Assembly (NCBI GenBank): GCA_021731185.1
Contig: JAKFXW010000248.1
Location: 1 to 8,144, forward strand
Direction: 5' to 3'
From: Gallionellaceae bacterium
GTDB lineage: Bacteria; Pseudomonadota; Gammaproteobacteria; Burkholderiales; Gallionellaceae
Length of the DNA: 8,144 bases
Numbering within the stretch: the stretch's first letter is position 1; every line of letters begins with the position of its first letter. Positions 4,790-8,144 of the stretch are shown here, in pieces. A program made the translations under genes and the position numbers. The notes below the pieces were generated by a model. The model saw nothing but the letters and a program-made list of their open reading frames with translations, was not told the origin of the DNA and searched no databases.

Positions 4790-5758
4790 ATGCGCGACTC
4801 ACCGCCACCCGCCAGCGAACCTAATGACCCTGCACAGCCTGAGTTTCTCCTGTCAGGCTTTGTGGCATTTATGAACAACGAGCGACAATATTCACCCTTA
4901 ACCACTGAAAATTATGCCCGTGACTTACGACGTTTATTTAAATTAGCTGGCATGACCCCGTTAAGCGCATTAAATAATTTTCAAATTCGGCGCTATATCG
5001 CGCAATTGCATAGCAGTGGCTTGGGTGGAAAAAGTCTGGCGCGTTTGTTATCCGCATGGCGCAGTTTTTTTACTTATCTCATGCGCGATCATCACTACAC
5101 AGATAACCCCTGCATAGGCATACGCGCACCCAAATCGGCGCGGCAATTGCCGCACGTGTTGTCGCCAGACGAAGCAGTACGCATGGTGGATATACCGACT
5201 AATGATGAAATTCTGGCGGTGCGTGACAAAGCCATGTACGAGTTACTTTACTCATCCGGTTTGCGTTTGGCAGAGTTAATCGGTCTGAATTTGGACGCGC
5301 TGGATTTTTCTGATGCGTCCGTGCGGGTGATAGGCAAAGGAAGAAAATCACGCATCGTGCCATTGGGCAGCCATGCGATCAGCGCATTGCAAACCTGGTT
5401 GCTGCTGCGCGCACCCATCGTACAGGCCGATGAGGTGGCAGTGTTTGTCAGCCGCACAGGTAACCGCATCGGCGCACGTTCGGTGCAAGTTCGAATAAAA
5501 GCCTGGGGCATCAAACAAGGACTCATTAGCAATGTTCACCCGCATTTATTACGGCACTCTTTTGCTTCGCACGTTTTGCAATCCAGCGGCGATTTACGTG
5601 CGGTGCAGGAGATGCTCGGTCACGCTAGTATTTCTACGACACAGGTTTACACCCATCTCGATTTCCAGGCGCTCAGTAAAGTGTATGACGCAGCGCATCC
5701 GCGCGCCCATAAAAAAGTACATTGTCCCCTTGTGGGACTCGGAAAAAAATCACCTTGA
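4790..5758 (+). CDS. xerC: Tyrosine recombinase XerC
   Basis: This 322-aa site-specific recombinase is expected to act with XerD at dif to resolve chromosome dimers. The N-terminal SAM-like DNA-binding domain spans about residues 18-108 (FVAFMNNERQYSPLTTENYARDL, then LARLLSAWRSFFTYL). The catalytic domain follows, with R159 (SSGLRLAEL), K183 (GKGRKSR), H252 and R255 (HPHLLRHSFASH), H278 (LGHASISTTQVYTH) and nucleophile Y287. All are shifted 11-12 residues from E. coli, as an N-terminal extension would give. ATG 4790 is two bases after the previous stop. No clear Shine-Dalgarno is seen, so coupling is likely. The family usually ends shortly after HPRA. Here a tail, K-K-V-H-C-P-L-V-G-L-G-K-K-S-P, contains copy 3 of the 18-base repeat, read in a different frame from the copies in tag. 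The context and position beside dapF and DUF484 favour XerC over XerD. Confidence 0.93.
   Translation: MRDSPPPASEPNDPAQPEFLLSGFVAFMNNERQYSPLTTENYARDLRRLFKLAGMTPLSALNNFQIRRYIAQLHSSGLGGKSLARLLSAWRSFFTYLMRDHHYTDNPCIGIRAPKSARQLPHVLSPDEAVRMVDIPTNDEILAVRDKAMYELLYSSGLRLAELIGLNLDALDFSDASVRVIGKGRKSRIVPLGSHAISALQTWLLLRAPIVQADEVAVFVSRTGNRIGARSVQVRIKAWGIKQGLISNVHPHLLRHSFASHVLQSSGDLRAVQEMLGHASISTTQVYTHLDFQALSKVYDAAHPRAHKKVHCPLVGLGKKSP
5719..5736 (+). repeat. 18-base dispersed repeat, copy 3 (xerC 3' end / rlmI leader)
   Basis: The 18-mer is identical to copies 1 and 2, with AC following as in copy 2. It is read in the xerC frame as (V)-H-C-P-L-V-G, residues 310-316. It ends 18 bases before the chosen TTG start of the rlmI-like gene. 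In that gene's frame it reads T-L-S-P-C-G and contains an alternative TTG at 5722. Removing it leaves both frames intact. Confidence 0.85.
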
Positions 5759-6960
5759 AAGAAAAAACAAACCTTGGGCTATGCATTCTCAAAGCCGGAC
5801 GAGAAAAATCATTGCTGCGTCGCCATCCCTGGATATTTTCCGGCGCGATAGAACGCGTCAACGGACAACCACAAAATGGTGACACCGTCGCAGTACATGC
5901 CTCACAAGGCACGTTTCTAGGCTATGCGGCGTATAACGCGCTATCTAAAATCAGTGCACGTATGTGGTCATGGCAGGAAAGTGACCGCATGGATGCCGAT
6001 TTTTTTCGCCACAAAATCAGTGTGGCACTGGCTGCCCGCCGTGCGCTAAATATCGCGCAACATAGCACTGGTATCCGACTCATTCATGGCGAGGCGGATG
6101 GTTTGCCCGGGCTGGTAGTCGATCAATATAACGATGTACTGGTGATACAAATTGGCAGTGCCGGGGCAGAAAAATGGCGCAAAGTGTGCGCTGATATTTT
6201 ACAAGACCTGTGCAGACCCGCCTGCATTTACGAACGTTCTGATTCAGATTCACGTACGTTGGAAGGCTTGCCTGAGCGCAATGGTGTGTTGCTCGGCACC
6301 TTGCCAGACGCGCTTGTGCTTACCGAGCATGGCATACATTTTGGTGTGGATGTGGCACATGGGCAGAAGACTGGTTTTTATCTCGACCAGCGCGATAATC
6401 GCGCCCTGATAGGTGAACTGGCACACGACAAAGACGTGCTGAATTGCTTTTGTTACAGCGGCGGATTTTCTCTGTACGCCCTGCGTGGCGGTGCAAAATC
6501 CGTGCTGTCCATTGATTCTTCCGCCGAGGCATTGCAGCTCGCGCAACACAATGTCGCGCTTAATGCACTAGATGTTGAGCGTGCTCAATGGCAATGTGAA
6601 GATGTATTTCAAGCACTGCGCAAACTACGTGATCAGAATAAAAAATTCGATTTGATAATTTTAGATCCACCTAAATTTGCCCCTACTGCTGCCTTCGCCG
6701 AAAAAGCGGCACGCGGTTACAAAGATATTAATTTACTGGGTTTTAAATTATTAAATCCCGGCGGAATGTTGGCTACTTATTCCTGTTCAGGTGGAATCAG
6801 CGATGATTTGTTCCAGAAAATTGTGGCAGGTGCTGCTTTGGACGCGGGGGTCGAGGCGCAGATTGTATATAAACTGCATGCCGCCGCCGATCATCCGGTG
6901 TTGCTAAGCTTCCCGGAGGGCGCGTATTTGAAGGGTTTGCTGTTGCGCGTGGCGGGGTAG
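5755..6960 (+). CDS. rlmI: Class I SAM-dependent 23S rRNA methyltransferase, RlmI-like
   Basis: This protein of about 401 aa resembles RlmI, which makes 5-methylcytosine at position 1962 of E. coli 23S rRNA using S-adenosylmethionine. A PUA-type N-terminal domain begins with AGREKSLLRRHPWIFSGAI (residues 14-32). A middle domain contains LIHGEADGLPGLVVDQY (109-125) and GQKTGFYLDQR (203-213). The Rossmann methyltransferase domain has SAM motif I NCFCYSGGFSLYA (230-242), motif IV LDPPKFA (303-309) and a motif VI cysteine in YSCSGG (342-347). I prefer TTG 5755, which overlaps the xerC stop as TTGA and gives a normal-length N-terminus. TTG 5722 inside the 18-base repeat would add 11 residues. No strong Shine-Dalgarno is visible, which fits translational coupling to xerC. 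The exact target base is inferred from family. Confidence 0.85.
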   Translation: MKEKTNLGLCILKAGREKSLLRRHPWIFSGAIERVNGQPQNGDTVAVHASQGTFLGYAAYNALSKISARMWSWQESDRMDADFFRHKISVALAARRALNIAQHSTGIRLIHGEADGLPGLVVDQYNDVLVIQIGSAGAEKWRKVCADILQDLCRPACIYERSDSDSRTLEGLPERNGVLLGTLPDALVLTEHGIHFGVDVAHGQKTGFYLDQRDNRALIGELAHDKDVLNCFCYSGGFSLYALRGGAKSVLSIDSSAEALQLAQHNVALNALDVERAQWQCEDVFQALRKLRDQNKKFDLIILDPPKFAPTAAFAEKAARGYKDINLLGFKLLNPGGMLATYSCSGGISDDLFQKIVAGAALDAGVEAQIVYKLHAAADHPVLLSFPEGAYLKGLLLRVAG

Positions 6961-7000
6961 TTTATGACATATTTTTATAGCGAGTTTATTTGGGAATAGT

Positions 7001-7912
7001 ATGCGTAAAATTTTATTGTTAGGTAAAAGCGGGCAGCTAGGCTGGGAATTGCAACGCACTTTGATGCCGCTCGGCAAAATTATCGCGCTGGATTCGAGTG
7101 AGTTGAATCTCGCTCAACCGGATGCGATTCGGCAAATACTGCGACAGGTTCAACCGAGTATCGTGGTGAATGCTGCCGCATATACCGCAGTTGATCGAGC
7201 CGAGACGGAGGCGGAACTGGCTATGGCGATTAACGGTATCGCCCCGGGCATATTGGCGGAGGAAGCAAAAAAATTAAATGCGCTGCTGCTACATTACTCC
7301 ACCGATTATATTTTTGATGGGCACAAAACTGGCGCGTATGTAGAAGATGACATGCCCAACCCGCTCAACGTGTATGGAAAAACCAAACTTGCTGGTGAGC
7401 AGGCCATTCGCGCGACAGGGGTCAATCACTTTATTTTTCGCACAAGTTGGGTGTATGGCGCACGCGGCAAAAATTTTCTGTTGACCATGTTGCGGCTGGC
7501 GCAGGAGCGGCAAAAGTTGAGCATTGTGAACGATCAAATAGGCGCGCCTACTTGGTGTCGTTCCATTGCCGAAATCAGCGCGCAAGTACTCGCACAATTA
7601 GCAGCAACGCACGACCTTTCAAGCGTGCCAAAAAAGCGCATAGAAATGGAAGAGGTGAGCGGAACATATCATCTGACTGCGGCTGGACAGGTGTCCTGGC
7701 ATGGCTTTGCCGCAGCGATTATGCGGCTGGCAGCAGTTCAGCCAGCACCCGCCTTGATTTCCATTCCGAGCACAGCCTATCCTTTACCAGCCGCCAGGCC
7801 GCTTAATTCGGTGTTGTCGAATGGAAAATTGCAGCAGGTTTTTAATTTGTCTGGAGGGGATTGGGAGACCAACTTAAAGCTATGTTTGGAGGGACTACTG
7901 GAATCTAAATAA
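7001..7912 (+). CDS. rfbD: dTDP-4-dehydrorhamnose reductase
   Basis: This 303-aa NAD(P)H-dependent short-chain reductase performs the last step of dTDP-L-rhamnose synthesis, feeding O-antigen or other surface polysaccharide. The nucleotide-binding motif GKSGQLG is at residues 8-14 and NAAAYTAVDRAE at 57-68. The catalytic triad is T101 (HYSTDYIFDG), Y125 and K129 (NVYGKTKLAGE). FRTSWVYG is at 146-153 and GAPTW at 181-185. YHLTAAGQVSWHGFA (223-237) and RPLNSVLSN (266-274) are the usual C-terminal features. Start ATG 7001 has a weak GGGAA upstream. The gene follows the rlmI-like gene after 40 bases, so it may share the transcript or have its own start. The other rfb/rml genes are not in the window. 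It converges with the TolC-family gene across only 24 bases, in which I see no terminator hairpin. Confidence 0.93.
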   Translation: MRKILLLGKSGQLGWELQRTLMPLGKIIALDSSELNLAQPDAIRQILRQVQPSIVVNAAAYTAVDRAETEAELAMAINGIAPGILAEEAKKLNALLLHYSTDYIFDGHKTGAYVEDDMPNPLNVYGKTKLAGEQAIRATGVNHFIFRTSWVYGARGKNFLLTMLRLAQERQKLSIVNDQIGAPTWCRSIAEISAQVLAQLAATHDLSSVPKKRIEMEEVSGTYHLTAAGQVSWHGFAAAIMRLAAVQPAPALISIPSTAYPLPAARPLNSVLSNGKLQQVFNLSGGDWETNLKLCLEGLLESK

Positions 7913-7936
7913 TGGATGTTTAAAAATGCGCTTGGC

Positions 7937-8144
7937 TTAATACAACGCTAAATTTACCTTCGTTAACACTTCTTCCGTGAGCGCGCCAATCGCCGCATTT
8001 AATTGCAACAAGCTATACAAATAAGCGTATTGCGCCTGCGCTAAATCACGTCGGGTGGCATACAATTGCTGTTGTGCATTCAGCACGTCCAGATTAGTGC
8101 GCACCCCGGCGGATTGCCCAAGCTTACTTGCTTCCAGCAAACTT
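7937..8144 (-). CDS. TolC-family outer-membrane efflux protein, C-terminal part (runs off the window)
   Basis: Only the last 68 or so residues are present; the gene continues past the right edge. The visible stretch, EASKLGQSAGVRTNLDVLNA, then QQQLYATRRDLAQAQYAYLYSLLQLNAAIGAL, is the characteristic final repeat of TolC-type trimeric outer-membrane channels. These have a 'G-x-R-T-x-x-D-V-L-x-A-Q' turn followed by a long alpha-helix of the periplasmic barrel. Such proteins form the exit duct of type I secretion and RND/MFS efflux systems. The protein ends soon after the helix (EEVLTKVNLALY), with no long C-terminal tail. A TTG at 8140 is simply an internal leucine codon, not a start. It is convergent with rfbD. 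Confidence 0.88.
   Translation of the reverse strand, partial: SLLEASKLGQSAGVRTNLDVLNAQQQLYATRRDLAQAQYAYLYSLLQLNAAIGALTEEVLTKVNLALY

Noticed and set aside
2715..5736. The 18-mer as a CRISPR repeat or dif/Xer site
   Set aside because: Spacing is irregular (about 0.36 to 1.4 kb), copies occur in both orientations and inside genes. dif sites are about 28 bases with two recombinase arms and normally single-copy. Proximity to xerC looks incidental.
2715..5736. The 18-mer as a DNA uptake sequence
   Set aside because: Known uptake sequences are about 9-12 bases and usually arise by point mutation. The copies in tag match whole 18-base length gains. The idea is not fully excluded; genome-wide density would decide it.
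5532..5882. Plus-strand 116-codon open frame
   Set aside because: It overlaps the catalytic end of xerC and the start of the rlmI-like gene in another frame, and its composition is typical of a shadow frame.
6961..7000. Promoter for rfbD in the 40-base gap
   Set aside because: The spacer is AT-rich, but I found no -35/-10 pair with acceptable spacing, so none is claimed.

Overview
The window looks like a chromosomal segment of a betaproteobacterium, or possibly a gammaproteobacterium. The order dapF - DUF484 - xerC is typical of those groups, and the flanking housekeeping proteins (Tag, an RlmI-type rRNA methyltransferase, RfbD/RmlD, a TolC-family protein) read as ordinary proteobacterial orthologues. 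The genus cannot be fixed from the sequence alone.

Layout. Bases 1-159 hold no gene that I can support, only a short hairpin. Bases 160-2041 are a minus-strand, visibly AT-richer cassette of three genes. They are transcribed in the order TIGR04255-family protein, 229-aa protein, 151-aa protein, and each junction is a 4-base ATGA stop/start overlap. Functions are unknown. Bases 2042-2185 are a divergent intergenic region with a plausible minus-strand promoter. Bases 2186-6960 are a tightly packed plus-strand run: CoA-binding protein, tag (3-methyladenine DNA glycosylase I), dapF (diaminopimelate epimerase), a DUF484 protein, xerC and an rlmI-like methyltransferase. Junctions there are an 8-base overlap, an ATGA overlap, a 22-base gap, a 2-base gap and a TTGA overlap, so one transcript with translational coupling is likely. 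rfbD (dTDP-4-dehydrorhamnose reductase) follows after 40 bases. It converges on the 3' end of a TolC-family outer-membrane efflux gene that runs off the right edge.

The most unusual signal is not a gene. A 17-18 base sequence, ACATTGTCCCCTTGTGGG, occurs four times in about 3 kb (three direct, one inverted), always inside coding sequence. Two copies lie in tag, one inverted copy in the DUF484 gene, and one at the extreme 3' end of xerC, just upstream of the rlmI start. In Tag, both copies coincide with exact 6-residue (18-base) excesses over the E. coli protein as I recall it, so they look like in-frame insertions and not chance matches. The 18-mer has a length divisible by three, is open in all six frames, and has a CCCC-TTGT-GGGG fold-back core. 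These are properties expected of an ultra-short repeat that spreads inside protein genes.

The neighbouring CoA-binding gene carries a second, different in-frame expansion. It is a 51-base segment containing a 14-bp imperfect hairpin and bounded by a 6-base direct repeat (TTGGTG), resembling a palindromic insertion with target duplication. The same gene also has a 15-base partial tandem duplication. Together these suggest a genome in which small repeats insert into, and persist within, conserved housekeeping proteins.
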